From an uncultured bacterium (GTDB lineage Bacteria > Cyanobacteriota > Vampirovibrionia > Gastranaerophilales > Gastranaerophilaceae), in assembly GCA_902464375.1 (NCBI GenBank), contig CABQIM010000007.1, positions 1 to 35,975 of the forward strand: a DNA stretch of 35,975 nt, in the 5' to 3' direction. Shown one piece after another: positions 7,200 to 15,112 of the stretch (the stretch's first letter is position 1; the number at the start of each line of letters is the position of its first letter). The notes under the pieces were generated by a model. The model saw nothing but the letters and a program-made list of their open reading frames with translations. It had not been told where the DNA came from and searched no databases. A program made the translations under genes and the position numbers.

Positions 7200-9026
7200 T
7201 TGTCAGACTTGATTTTGGATAATACGTATTTAATACTTTTGCTTCCGCTATGGATATTTTTAATCATTATGTGCGGCAGATTTTTTGCTGTTTACGTAAA
7301 TAAATCCATTATTTATGTTCTAACGTTGCTTTCATCTTTTTTAGGTATTTTGTTGTGTTCAGCAAGCCTTTTAAAGCTTGATTATTCGCTTGAACAAAGT
7401 TTTGATTTTATAAAAATAAACAATTTTTCAATTCCGTTTGGAGTCTATATCGACAAAACTTCGCTTATAATCGCATTGGTTCTTTTTCTTGTGAGCTTTT
7501 TAGTCCAAGCTTTTTCTATTAATTATATGAAGGACGAGGTTAAGCAGTACAGATTCTATGCGTTTTTGAATATGTTTAATTTCTCAATGGCGGGGCTTTT
7601 ATTCAGCCCGAACCTCTTTCAAATGTATTTTTTCTGGGAACTGGTCGGTGTGATGTCGTATCTGCTTATTGGATTTGATTATAAAAATCCTGTAAAGTCA
7701 GAAGCTTCAAGACGTGTGTTTCTAATGAATAGAGTTGGTGATACTGCTCTTATTGGCGGAATAATTGCTGTTTCATATTTTATGTACAATTATGGTGGAA
7801 ATGCTAATTTTGCGTCTTTAAATTTTGAAGATTTTAATTCAATATCAGCAATACTTTCAGCTTATACTTCAACTCCATTATTCTATATTATATGCGGATT
7901 ATTTATTATCGGTGCGGCGGTAAAGTCTGCCCAATTCCCGTTTTATACTTGGTTGCAGGATGCTATGGAGGCAAAACTTCCGGTTAGCGCATTATTGCAT
8001 TCAGCGACAATGGTTGTTGCTGGTGGGTATCTTTTGATAAGAATGCTTCCGTTTTTCACGTTAGAACAGCCTTTGATGAATGCTATTGCAGGATTAGGAA
8101 TTTTAACCGCTATTATTTGTTCTGTTTTAGCATCTATTGAAACTCATCCGAAGAAGGTTTTAGCTTATTCAACATCAGCAAATTTAGGTTTGATTTTTTT
8201 AGCAATTGGTTTTTTGAATATAAAAGCTGCTTTAATATTTCTTATAGCTCATGCATTCATTAAATCTGCATTGTTTTTATCGTTGGATGATATTAATCAC
8301 TACGTAAACTATGTTACCTTTTTGCTAGGTGGTTTGAGTCTTTCCGGATTAATTTTTTCCGGTTTAATCTCTAAAGAATTGGTATACGCTGCAACTTCAA
8401 GCTGTCCGTTTGTTTCAATATTGTATTGCTTAGTTGCATTTGTTACTGCGTTTTATATTATGCGAATTGCGCTTGTTATGATTAAGGACAAAAAGCTTGT
8501 TAATACTGTAAATTTCAAAAAGTTTATACCAATTGGATTGTTATTTTTGTTAAATATAACTTTTTACTTTTTTATTAGACCAAAAGTTGAATATAAAATT
8601 GCAGAACCGTTCTATTTGGCATTTTTAGGCTGGGCTGTTGTTTATATTTTGTATGTAAAAAATTTGCTGACAAAGTTTGTAGTAACTCCAAAAATATTGG
8701 AAAATTTTTATAACAAAATCATTGTAAGATTTTATGGAAAACTTGCTCAAGTGACGGATTTTGTAGATCTAAAAATTCTATCAAATTATAAACCTGTATT
8801 ATTGATTTCAGAAGCTTCTATTAAGGTTGCAGGTTGGATAGAAGAAAACGTTATGAATAAATCTGTGAAGATAACGGTTGAGGCTGCAAAAAAACTTTCT
8901 GAGTGGGGTGCAAAACTGCAAAGCAGAAATGTGCAGACTTATAATGCGTATGGTTTTATTCTGTTAACGATTGTGATTACACTAATTATAATCGGATACA
9001 CAATGATGTTTAATCAATTAAGTTAA
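7200..9026 (+). CDS. nuoL: Complex I subunit L (antiporter-like, distal pump), with shortened TM11-12 loop
   Basis: This 608-residue protein is homologous to Mrp antiporter subunits. Key proton-channel residues are present: Glu in FFWELVGVMSYLLIG, Lys in GAAVKSAQFPFYTWL, His in SALLHSATMVVAGGYLL, His/Lys in AHAFIKSALFL, and Lys in LISKELVY. The C-terminal third has the long amphipathic lateral helix (about residues 520-580) and final anchor helix that clamp NuoM and NuoN. The start is a TTG at 7200 with a strong AGAGGAGGA site 7 bases upstream. Oddly, the conserved loop after helix 11 (usual G-S-V-I-H ... D-x-R-K-M-G-G-L) is reduced to about ten residues, LSLDDINHYV. Confidence 0.95.
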   Translation: MSDLILDNTYLILLLPLWIFLIIMCGRFFAVYVNKSIIYVLTLLSSFLGILLCSASLLKLDYSLEQSFDFIKINNFSIPFGVYIDKTSLIIALVLFLVSFLVQAFSINYMKDEVKQYRFYAFLNMFNFSMAGLLFSPNLFQMYFFWELVGVMSYLLIGFDYKNPVKSEASRRVFLMNRVGDTALIGGIIAVSYFMYNYGGNANFASLNFEDFNSISAILSAYTSTPLFYIICGLFIIGAAVKSAQFPFYTWLQDAMEAKLPVSALLHSATMVVAGGYLLIRMLPFFTLEQPLMNAIAGLGILTAIICSVLASIETHPKKVLAYSTSANLGLIFLAIGFLNIKAALIFLIAHAFIKSALFLSLDDINHYVNYVTFLLGGLSLSGLIFSGLISKELVYAATSSCPFVSILYCLVAFVTAFYIMRIALVMIKDKKLVNTVNFKKFIPIGLLFLLNITFYFFIRPKVEYKIAEPFYLAFLGWAVVYILYVKNLLTKFVVTPKILENFYNKIIVRFYGKLAQVTDFVDLKILSNYKPVLLISEASIKVAGWIEENVMNKSVKITVEAAKKLSEWGAKLQSRNVQTYNAYGFILLTIVITLIIIGYTMMFNQLS

Positions 9027-9042
9027 AGAAGATAAAGGAAAA

Positions 9043-10539
9043 ATGATGAGTATATTTTTATCAATACCGTTTTTAATATTTATGCCGTTGGTGATTTCTG
9101 TTCTAATTTTGTCACCGCTTTTTACTAAAAATGAAATCGTAGTAAGAAGATTTGCCAAAAGTGTTTTTGGATTTCATTTCTTGTATATGATTTTGATGCT
9201 TGCTTGCTTTGATTCAGCAAACCCATATTTGAGCGAAATCCATTTCTTCGGACAGGATTGGATTCAATCTTTAGGGATAAAATTTATATTTAAGATTGAT
9301 AATATTTCTATGATATTAACGACATTAACATCGTTTGTATTTTTGCTAGCTTCTTTTGCAAGTAAATTCAATATTAGAGCAAATCACAAATTCTATTATT
9401 CTATGCTAATGCTTTTGGAATGTGCAATCTTAGGTATTTTTACTGCCGGTGATATGTTTGTATTCTTCTTGTTCTGGGAATTGGAACTAATACCTGCATA
9501 CTTTTTAATCGGCAATAAATGGCGCGGTAATGAAACAGAAGACGAGGAGAAGAATGCGCATAATTCTGCCGTAAAATTTGTGTTATTTACATTCTTAGGC
9601 AGTATGATAATGCTATTGGGTATACTTCTTTTGCATTATTATAACTTTGTAACAACCGGATTTCTGTCTGCAGAATTTTCGGATATAAACGCTTCTCAAA
9701 TTCCAAATTTTATTCAAAATCTTATATCAGTATGCTTACTTATCGGCTTTGGCGTAAAACTTCCGATTGTTCCATTACACACTTGGTTACCGGATGCGCA
9801 TACAAATGCTCCAACACCTATAAGTATGGTTTTGGCTGGTATTTTACTTAAAACAGGGGCGTATGGTATTTATAGATTCAATTATCAAACTTTATCCGAT
9901 GCTTTTATCACAATCGCGCCAATTTTGGCGATATTAGCTTTGATTAATATTATTTATACAGCTTTTGTTGCTTATAATCAAACAGATATTAAGAGAATTG
10001 TTGCGTATTCCAGTATTTCTAATATGGGTTTAGTTCTACTTGGACTTTGCGCCATAAATAAAATCGGACTTTCAGCTTCAATATTTCATATGGTAGCGCA
10101 CGCACTTGTAACTTGCGGTTTGTTTATGATTGCAGGTGTAGTTTATTTGAGATGTAAAAATCGTGACATAAATACTTTATCCGGTATTGCAACCGTTATG
10201 CCAAGATTGTTTGGTTTTGCGACCGTAATTGTACTGGCATCTATTGGCATTCCAGCTTTTGCACCATTTGTAAGTGAAATTTTAACAATTTTTGCTGCAA
10301 TGAATGCAGATTTTTCTGACATATTAAAATTAGTGTCAGTATTCTCGCTACCGCTACTTATAGTAAGTTCTTGCTATATGCTTAAATTCTTGCACAAAGG
10401 ATTCTTTGGAGAATTGCCTGAAGGATACGAAAAAATTAATGATATAACAGTGCACGAGTTTATTATTTTAGCAGCAGTTCTAGCAGGACTTGTTTTGTTT
10501 GGAATTTTCCCAAATACTCTTTTAGGTTTAATAGGATAA
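9043..10539 (+). CDS. nuoM: Complex I subunit M (antiporter-like)
   Basis: This 498-residue membrane protein has about 14 helices. Family signatures include FLFWELELIPAYFLIGNKWRG (essential Glu), FGVKLPIVPLHTWLPDAHT (essential Lys), APTPISMVLAGILLKTGAYG, VAYSSISNMGLVLLG and FHMVAHALVTCGLFM. Each NuoM-type unit is thought to move one proton. Two adjacent ATGs (9043 and 9046) are possible; the second has better spacing from the AAAGGA site. It follows nuoL by 16 bases and precedes nuoN by 19. Confidence 0.96.
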   Translation: MMSIFLSIPFLIFMPLVISVLILSPLFTKNEIVVRRFAKSVFGFHFLYMILMLACFDSANPYLSEIHFFGQDWIQSLGIKFIFKIDNISMILTTLTSFVFLLASFASKFNIRANHKFYYSMLMLLECAILGIFTAGDMFVFFLFWELELIPAYFLIGNKWRGNETEDEEKNAHNSAVKFVLFTFLGSMIMLLGILLLHYYNFVTTGFLSAEFSDINASQIPNFIQNLISVCLLIGFGVKLPIVPLHTWLPDAHTNAPTPISMVLAGILLKTGAYGIYRFNYQTLSDAFITIAPILAILALINIIYTAFVAYNQTDIKRIVAYSSISNMGLVLLGLCAINKIGLSASIFHMVAHALVTCGLFMIAGVVYLRCKNRDINTLSGIATVMPRLFGFATVIVLASIGIPAFAPFVSEILTIFAAMNADFSDILKLVSVFSLPLLIVSSCYMLKFLHKGFFGELPEGYEKINDITVHEFIILAAVLAGLVLFGIFPNTLLGLIG

Positions 10540-10558
10540 TATAGAGGACGTAGCGATT

Positions 10559-11992
10559 ATGTTGAACGATATTTTTAACATATTATTACCACAAATTGCA
10601 TTAGCAGGATTTATAATTCTACAGCTCGTTTTGAGTATCATAATTCATCCGAGAAAATATAAGTATGCAAGATTAATTTCAACTGTTGGCATAGTACTGA
10701 GTATAATCTTGTTATCAACGGTTCAGACAGAGCCTCAATATTTTGGGTTCCATAATTCCATAATGTCAGATAGTTATACACTTCTGTTTGACTTCGCAAT
10801 TTTGGTTTGCGGATTTTTAGTTGCACTCCTTTCAAGAAGTCATGTTAAGACGATTAAAAGAAATGCTTATGCATTCCACGCAATTCTTTTGGCTGGTATT
10901 TTTGGCGCAATGAATATTGTATCAGCGAATGATTTTCTCACTTTATTTGTGTCTGCTGAAATTTTAAGCTTTTCAACTTATTTTTTAATCGGTTCTGCTA
11001 AAGGATATTATTCAAAAGAAGCAGCTTTTAAGTATCTTCTGACATCTGCAATCTCATCAGGTGTATTTTTGTTCGGTGTTTCATATTTGTATGGAGTTTC
11101 AGGCTCTTTGAATTTGTCAAAAATACATGAAACAATTATCAATCAAGATGCGTCTATAATGTATTCAATATCTGCAATAATGATTGTTCTAGGGCTTATT
11201 TCAAAATTGGCAGTTTTTCCTTTTGCAAACTGGATAATAGATGTTTATAAAGGTTGTGAAACATCAGTTCTTGCCTTTTTGTCCACTATTCCAAAACTTG
11301 CTATATTCGGAATTGTTTGCAGATTGTTGGTATTCCCTCTTAGCAATAGTTTTGAATTAACGTTTGTTGTGGCAGTAATTTCACTCATAACTGCATTGTG
11401 GGCTAATACTTATGCGATAAGAGAGAATAATGTTAAAGTAATTTTGGCTTGTTCAGCGGCTGCCAATTCTTCTTATGTGTTGCTGGCTGCAAGCCTTGTT
11501 TCTGTATATAATTTATCTACTGTTATCTTTTATTTGTTATGCTATGTCTTAATGAATATTTCGGCTTTTGCGTTTTTAAATATTTGTGGCAATAATCATG
11601 ATATGAATGTAAAAAGCTTTCAAGGATTATTTAATGCAAATCACGGTCTAACCGGAGCTTATGCATTTTCTATAATTGCGCTAGCCGGATTCCCGCTAAC
11701 ATCCGGATTTATTGCAAAAATATATTTGTTTACAGCTATTGCAAATTCAGGTTTGGTATTTGTGCCATTTCTGTTGATATTATTGCTTCTTACGGTTGTT
11801 GCTTTGTATTATTACTTGAAAATATTGCTTCCACTGTTTGCAAAATGTGATAAAAATATTGATGTTTCAAAATTGAATCCTGTGTTTTCACAAAAATTTG
11901 TTCTGGTAATTACTGCAATTATGACTTTGATTATTGGTATTTATCCGGAAAAAATTATCGAGTTATGCAGATTTATAGCTTATAATATATGA
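10559..11992 (+). CDS. nuoN: Complex I subunit N (antiporter-like), last gene of the operon
   Basis: This 477-residue protein with about 14 helices is the third antiporter-like subunit. It shows the NuoN pattern: LTLFVSAEILSFSTYFLIGS with its glutamate, the KEAAFKYLLTSAISSGVFLFG helix, GLISKLAVFPFANWIIDVYKG, VLACSAAANSSYVLLA and ALAGFPLTSGFIAKIYLF. The usual PFH of helix 7 is replaced by PFANW, a modest divergence. GAGG lies 10 bases before the ATG. No nuoE, nuoF or nuoG follows. No terminator hairpin is visible after the stop; a new promoter begins 31 bases later. Confidence 0.94.
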   Translation: MLNDIFNILLPQIALAGFIILQLVLSIIIHPRKYKYARLISTVGIVLSIILLSTVQTEPQYFGFHNSIMSDSYTLLFDFAILVCGFLVALLSRSHVKTIKRNAYAFHAILLAGIFGAMNIVSANDFLTLFVSAEILSFSTYFLIGSAKGYYSKEAAFKYLLTSAISSGVFLFGVSYLYGVSGSLNLSKIHETIINQDASIMYSISAIMIVLGLISKLAVFPFANWIIDVYKGCETSVLAFLSTIPKLAIFGIVCRLLVFPLSNSFELTFVVAVISLITALWANTYAIRENNVKVILACSAAANSSYVLLAASLVSVYNLSTVIFYLLCYVLMNISAFAFLNICGNNHDMNVKSFQGLFNANHGLTGAYAFSIIALAGFPLTSGFIAKIYLFTAIANSGLVFVPFLLILLLLTVVALYYYLKILLPLFAKCDKNIDVSKLNPVFSQKFVLVITAIMTLIIGIYPEKIIELCRFIAYNI

Positions 11993-12022
11993 TAAATTCT
12001 GTAAAATTTTTGTTCAAAAATA

Positions 12023-12051
12023 TTGACAAATTTGAATATTTATTGTAATCT
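12023..12051 (+). promoter_or_regulatory. Sigma70-type promoter for the glycine-zipper gene
   Basis: A perfect -35 box TTGACA (12023-12028) is separated by 17 bases from TAATCT (12046-12051). Transcription would start near 12058, 25 bases before the ATG at 12083. This placement shows that an apparent TTG start at 12023 lies inside the promoter and is not used. Confidence 0.7.
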
Positions 12052-12082
12052 TCTGGAGTGTGTAAATATCGAGGGTTTAATT

Positions 12083-12403
12083 ATGAAAATCTCTGCTATC
12101 CAATGTTATCAACCTATGCACGTAGTAAGAAGTGCAAAAAAGAACAACACAGTTTATGGAGCAACGATAAAAGATGATGTTCCAAGAGGGGATGTGGTTG
12201 CTTTCAGGGGCAATGAAACTGTAAAGGGTATAGGTATCGGAGCTCTTGTGGGTTTAGGTGCTTTGACGATTCTATCAGGAGGAGCTGCTGCTCCGTTAGC
12301 ATATGGGCTTTATGCTGCTGCTAGTGGTGCTGCCGGCGGAATGCTTGGTAAAGCAATTGAAGAAACAAACAAAAAGAATGACAACAAAGATGACAAGGGT
12401 TAA
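12083..12403 (+). CDS. Small glycine/alanine-rich (glycine-zipper) protein with N-terminal tag
   Basis: This 106-residue protein matches no family I recognise. The N-terminal 45 residues are polar and contain two copies of the aromatic-glycine motif recurring in this window (NNTVYGA at 21-27 and DVVAFRGNE at 37-45). Residues about 47-85 form a Gly/Ala-rich hydrophobic hairpin (GIGIGALVGLGALTILSGGA and YAAASGAAGGMLGKAI), like glycine-zipper membrane proteins. The tail is charged (KKNDNKDDKG). There is no Sec signal peptide. The ATG at 12083 has GAGGG 7 bases upstream and lies 25 bases after the predicted transcription start. A strong terminator follows, so this is a single-gene unit. Confidence 0.75.
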   Translation: MKISAIQCYQPMHVVRSAKKNNTVYGATIKDDVPRGDVVAFRGNETVKGIGIGALVGLGALTILSGGAAAPLAYGLYAAASGAAGGMLGKAIEETNKKNDNKDDKG

Positions 12404-12430
12404 TTTTATGCCATCTTTGTGCATGTGTGG

Positions 12431-12462
12431 AAGAATTGAATAAGAGTTCAATTCTTTTTTTT
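12431..12462 (+). terminator. Intrinsic terminator after the glycine-zipper gene
   Basis: A 10-bp perfect inverted repeat (AAGAATTGAA / TTCAATTCTT) with a 6-base loop is followed by a run of eight T. It ends the unit 28 bases after the stop codon. Confidence 0.85.
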
Positions 12463-12463
12463 G

Positions 12464-12472
12464 TGCTAAAAT
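12464..12472 (+). promoter_or_regulatory. Extended -10 promoter element for the YhaM-like gene
   Basis: TGCTAAAAT (TG-n-TAAAAT) lies directly after the preceding terminator and 24 bases before the ATG at 12497. No clear -35 box is present. A predicted transcription start near 12479 would give an 18-base leader. Confidence 0.45.
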
Positions 12473-12496
12473 ATAGCAATAATTTGGAGAATAAAA

Positions 12497-13327
12497 ATGT
12501 TCAGTACTGATATTATTTATGAAGTAGTTACTTTTGCCGTAGGTGATACAAAATCCGGAAGCAAAATGGGAAAACTGTTACTCAAAGACCCTAATAGCGG
12601 TGAAAATTTGAATTGTATTTTGTGGGAAGAAGCTCTTAACAGAATGGATTCAAAGCTGTTTAGATGCGGTAATCAACTTAGAATAGTATCAGGTTCTTTT
12701 AATGAAAAATATAATAATTGCCTTGTTTCAGCTCTTGAACTTATAAAAGAGGCAAAAACCGGTTTGGATGAAAAAGAACGTGAAACAGAATATCAGGCAC
12801 TAGAAAGCTATATTGCAAGAATTAGCGATGAAAAATTAAGAACTTTTGTATCTGATATTTATGCAAAAAACAAGGATAAAATCTTGATTATGCCGGCAGC
12901 AAAGCTTATGCACCACAATTACATTGGTGGTCTTATGGTTCACACATTGGAGTGCTTAAAGTATGCAGAAGTTAATTTGCAAGCATTTTTCCAGCGAGTT
13001 AATCAGGATGAAGTTTTTGCAGCGTGCCTTTTGCATGATATTGGTAAAATCTTTGAATATACAATTAATACAGAATCAGGTTTGATAGATTATGACGAAA
13101 ACTTTAGGAAAGAATGGATTTCGCATTCACAATACGGTTTTTCTGTTTGTATGACAGCTGGGTTCAAACATGTAGCTAAAATGATTGCCGCTCACCACGC
13201 CAGAGCTGATTGGGGTGCGATAGTTGATTTAAATGAAAAAGATTTAGAACCTTATGTTTATTTAATTCACCATATTGATGATATGTCTGCAAAATTTGGT
13301 AAGACCAATGTTGCAATGCTTGGATAA
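12497..13327 (+). CDS. yhaM: YhaM-type 3'-5' exoribonuclease (OB-fold + HD domain)
   Basis: This 276-residue protein has an N-terminal nucleic-acid-binding OB-like domain (about residues 1-85) and an HD phosphohydrolase domain. The HD ligands are visible in GGLMVHTLECLKYAE, CLLHDIGKIFEY (the HD pair near residue 180), ISHSQYGF, IAAHHARADWGA and YLIHHIDDMSAKFG. This order and the GG-L-x-x-H-T start are those of the YhaM/CBF1 family, which degrades RNA and single-stranded DNA from the 3' end. It is shorter than Bacillus YhaM (314 residues), mostly at the N-terminus. GGAG lies 7 bases before the ATG. Another HD-family role cannot be excluded, but the OB+HD layout is specific. Confidence 0.85.
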   Translation: MFSTDIIYEVVTFAVGDTKSGSKMGKLLLKDPNSGENLNCILWEEALNRMDSKLFRCGNQLRIVSGSFNEKYNNCLVSALELIKEAKTGLDEKERETEYQALESYIARISDEKLRTFVSDIYAKNKDKILIMPAAKLMHHNYIGGLMVHTLECLKYAEVNLQAFFQRVNQDEVFAACLLHDIGKIFEYTINTESGLIDYDENFRKEWISHSQYGFSVCMTAGFKHVAKMIAAHHARADWGAIVDLNEKDLEPYVYLIHHIDDMSAKFGKTNVAMLG

Positions 13328-13339
13328 GAAATAAACTAC

Positions 13340-13368
13340 TTGATATTTGATTTTGTTTTTGATTTAAT
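13340..13368 (+). promoter_or_regulatory. Probable promoter of tRNA-Leu
   Basis: TTGATA (13340-13345), a 17-base spacer and TTTAAT (13363-13368) each match the sigma70 consensus at five of six positions. The expected start near 13375 leaves about 45 bases of 5' precursor before the mature tRNA. Confidence 0.55.
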
Positions 13369-13419
13369 TATTCCAGTAGCAATGAAAACATTGTGAATGT
13401 ATTTTTGAAAATAGAATAT

Positions 13420-13503
13420 GCCGATGTGATGGAATTGGTAGACGTGCCAGACTCAAAATCTGGTGTAGGCAACTACGTGCCGGTTCGACCCCGGCCATCG
13501 GCA
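13420..13503 (+). tRNA. tRNA-Leu (anticodon CAA)
   Basis: An 84-nt class II tRNA. The acceptor stem GCCGATG/CATCGGC is perfect, and the discriminator A is at 13503. The anticodon stem CCAGA/TCTGG encloses the loop CTCAAAA with anticodon CAA at 13454-13456, reading UUG. The long variable arm and the T stem GCCGG/CCGGC with loop TTCGACC are intact. The 3' CCA is not encoded. Confidence 0.97.
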
Positions 13504-13528
13504 TTTTTATTTTGCACTAGGCTTTATT

Positions 13529-13813
13529 ATGAGAATACAAAATATACAGAATTATCCAAGTTCGCAAATTTGTTGTGCAAAAAAAATGAATTCACCTCAA
13601 AAAACTACAGGAAGTATTTTACAACCAAAAACGCCTTTAACTGATGGTTTGAGTACATTTGGAGCTTGGTTCGTCTTTGGGGTCGGTCTGGATTTAGTGT
13701 CCAGAAAATGTCAGTTTTCTAAATCACCAATGAAAAATTCTCTTGCTATCAATGGGCTAATCGGTGCAGCAGCGGGATTATTTGCTTTTTATCATGATAA
13801 GAAAAATTCTTAA
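13529..13813 (+). CDS. Small membrane protein, unknown function
   Basis: This 94-residue protein is not recognised. Its N-terminus (MRIQNIQNYPSSQ) resembles the M-[KRQ]-[IV] openings of other tagged proteins in this window, although the phenylalanine motif is not clear. Two hydrophobic segments follow (about residues 42-58, GLSTFGAWFVFGVGLDL, and 72-87, LAINGLIGAAAGLFAFY), so it probably spans the membrane twice. It begins 26 bases after tRNA-Leu and may be co-transcribed with it. No good ribosome site is seen before the ATG. It is followed after 12 bases by a 52-residue gene with a strong ribosome site, suggesting a pair. Confidence 0.6.
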   Translation: MRIQNIQNYPSSQICCAKKMNSPQKTTGSILQPKTPLTDGLSTFGAWFVFGVGLDLVSRKCQFSKSPMKNSLAINGLIGAAAGLFAFYHDKKNS

Positions 13814-13825
13814 AAAGGAGATTTT

Positions 13826-13984
13826 ATGATTACTCGAGAAGTTAGAGAATGGCTGCAAAAAGTTGAACGCAGACAATATTCTTATGACGATGCAATGTAT
13901 GAATTTATGAGATTTTCTTCCTTTTTAACAAGAGAAGAGATGAAGATGATTAAATCAAAATTGGAAAGTTCGTATAAAAAATAA
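13826..13984 (+). CDS. Small helical protein (52 aa), unknown function
   Basis: This short gene starts at an ATG preceded by a near-ideal AAAAAGGAG site 5 bases upstream. The product begins MITREVREWLQKVERRQY and is made of charged amphipathic helices (RREMK-type repeats such as FLTREEMKMIKSKL), with no membrane segment, cysteine or known motif. It lies 12 bases after the 94-residue membrane protein and 48 bases before the SIS gene. Support comes from the ribosome site and tight packing, not from homology. Confidence 0.6.
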   Translation: MITREVREWLQKVERRQYSYDDAMYEFMRFSSFLTREEMKMIKSKLESSYKK

Positions 13985-14002
13985 CAAATTTTTGAAAAAA
14001 CA

Positions 14003-14011
14003 TGTTAAAAT
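14003..14011 (+). promoter_or_regulatory. Extended -10 promoter element for the SIS gene
   Basis: TGTTAAAAT (TG-n-TAAAAT) lies 21 bases before the ATG at 14033, with no proper -35 box. It would give a leader of about 15 bases holding the ribosome site AAGGTGAAAG. Confidence 0.4.
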
Positions 14012-14032
14012 GAAAATGTAAGGTGAAAGAGC

Positions 14033-15112
14033 ATGTTTAATAAAAAAGTAAAAACCAATATGGAATTGGAGATTGCTGAACAAGCGAAGATTGTTCCATA
14101 TATTTTGATGAAATACATAAACCCTGAAACCGGTGAAATCAAAATAGATTTGCCGGACAATGTTACGAAAATTGTACTTGTAGCAAGTGGTTCTTCTTAT
14201 CATTGTGCAAGATTTGCGGTAGATTTGTTGGAAAAATTCTCTAAAATAGAATCAAGAGCGATATATTCCAGCGAATTTCTATTAAAAAATGTAATTCCGC
14301 ATGATGACAATACTTTGTACATTTTTATTACACAGTCCGGTGAAACCAGCGATACAATTAAATGTACGCAGAAAGTAAAAGAAAATTCTAACCTTGCAAC
14401 TCTTTGTATTACAAATAATGAAGAGTCTACAATATGGAAAGTTTGTGACTATCAGGTTGCTTGCTATGCCGGTGTAGAAAATGGTATTGCTGCTACAAAA
14501 TCTTTTACTTCTCAAATGCTTTGTTTAATATTGATTTCATTGAAGCTTATTGAAAAGGTCCATGGAAAAGATGCGACAGCTGAATACAAAAAATCTTTAT
14601 TTAGCTTGCCTGCAGTAATAGAAAAAGCGCTTGCAAAAAGAGAAGAAATAAAAAAATTGGCGCGTATTTTAGCAAAAGAAAATCTTATTGTCATTACTGC
14701 TGATGGAATTTCATATTCTTTAGCGAAAGAAGCTGCATTGAAAATTAAAGAAACTTCTTACAAAAATATCAGTGCTGCAATTTTGGGTGAATTTATGCAT
14801 GGACATGTTGCCGTGTTGAATAATAAAGCAACATTGATATATATTGCAGTTGATAAAATTTCAAAGCGTTCAATCTCAAATTTAAATAAAATTAAAGCGG
14901 ATTATAACCCTAAGATGGTTATAATTGGACCAAAAGGTGAGGATTTGAATCCGGATTATAATATCAATATTGTATCCGATAACGAAATTCAGCAAATGTT
15001 TGCTGATGTCCTAATATGTCAACAATTGGCGTTAGAAATAGCTTTGAAGCTAAAACGTAATGTCGACCATCCCAAAGGACTTCATAAAGTTGTGGTAGAT
15101 AAGAATATCTAA
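14033..15112 (+). CDS. Stand-alone double-SIS-domain sugar isomerase/deaminase (GlmS isomerase-half homologue)
   Basis: This 359-residue protein corresponds to the isomerase half of glucosamine-6-phosphate synthase. It opens with MELEIAEQ-like sequence (compare the GlmS M-x-K-E-I-x-E-Q), then the first SIS domain (VASGSSYHCARFA near residue 50, ITQSGETSDTIKC near 100, NGIAATKSFTSQM near 155). A second SIS domain contains AKEAALKIKETSYKNISAAI and GEFMHGHVAVLN. The C-terminus NVDHPKGLHKVV parallels the GlmS D-x-D-x-P-R-N-L-A-K-S tail. The N-terminal glutaminase domain with its catalytic Cys1 is absent, so glutamine cannot be the nitrogen source. Likely roles are ammonia-dependent or deaminating ketose/aldose amino-sugar-phosphate conversion, or a deglycase (FrlB/AgaS-like). 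The substrate is undetermined. Confidence 0.8.
   Translation: MFNKKVKTNMELEIAEQAKIVPYILMKYINPETGEIKIDLPDNVTKIVLVASGSSYHCARFAVDLLEKFSKIESRAIYSSEFLLKNVIPHDDNTLYIFITQSGETSDTIKCTQKVKENSNLATLCITNNEESTIWKVCDYQVACYAGVENGIAATKSFTSQMLCLILISLKLIEKVHGKDATAEYKKSLFSLPAVIEKALAKREEIKKLARILAKENLIVITADGISYSLAKEAALKIKETSYKNISAAILGEFMHGHVAVLNNKATLIYIAVDKISKRSISNLNKIKADYNPKMVIIGPKGEDLNPDYNINIVSDNEIQQMFADVLICQQLALEIALKLKRNVDHPKGLHKVVVDKNI

Noticed and set aside
12023..12082. TTG start for the glycine-zipper gene
   Set aside because: The TTG is the first part of the TTGACA -35 box. ATG 12083 has a ribosome site and a tag-like N-terminus.
13393..13644. An 83-codon reading frame on the plus strand
   Set aside because: It runs straight through tRNA-Leu, and its VMELVDVPDSKSG-type sequence is the translation of the tRNA, a common artefact.
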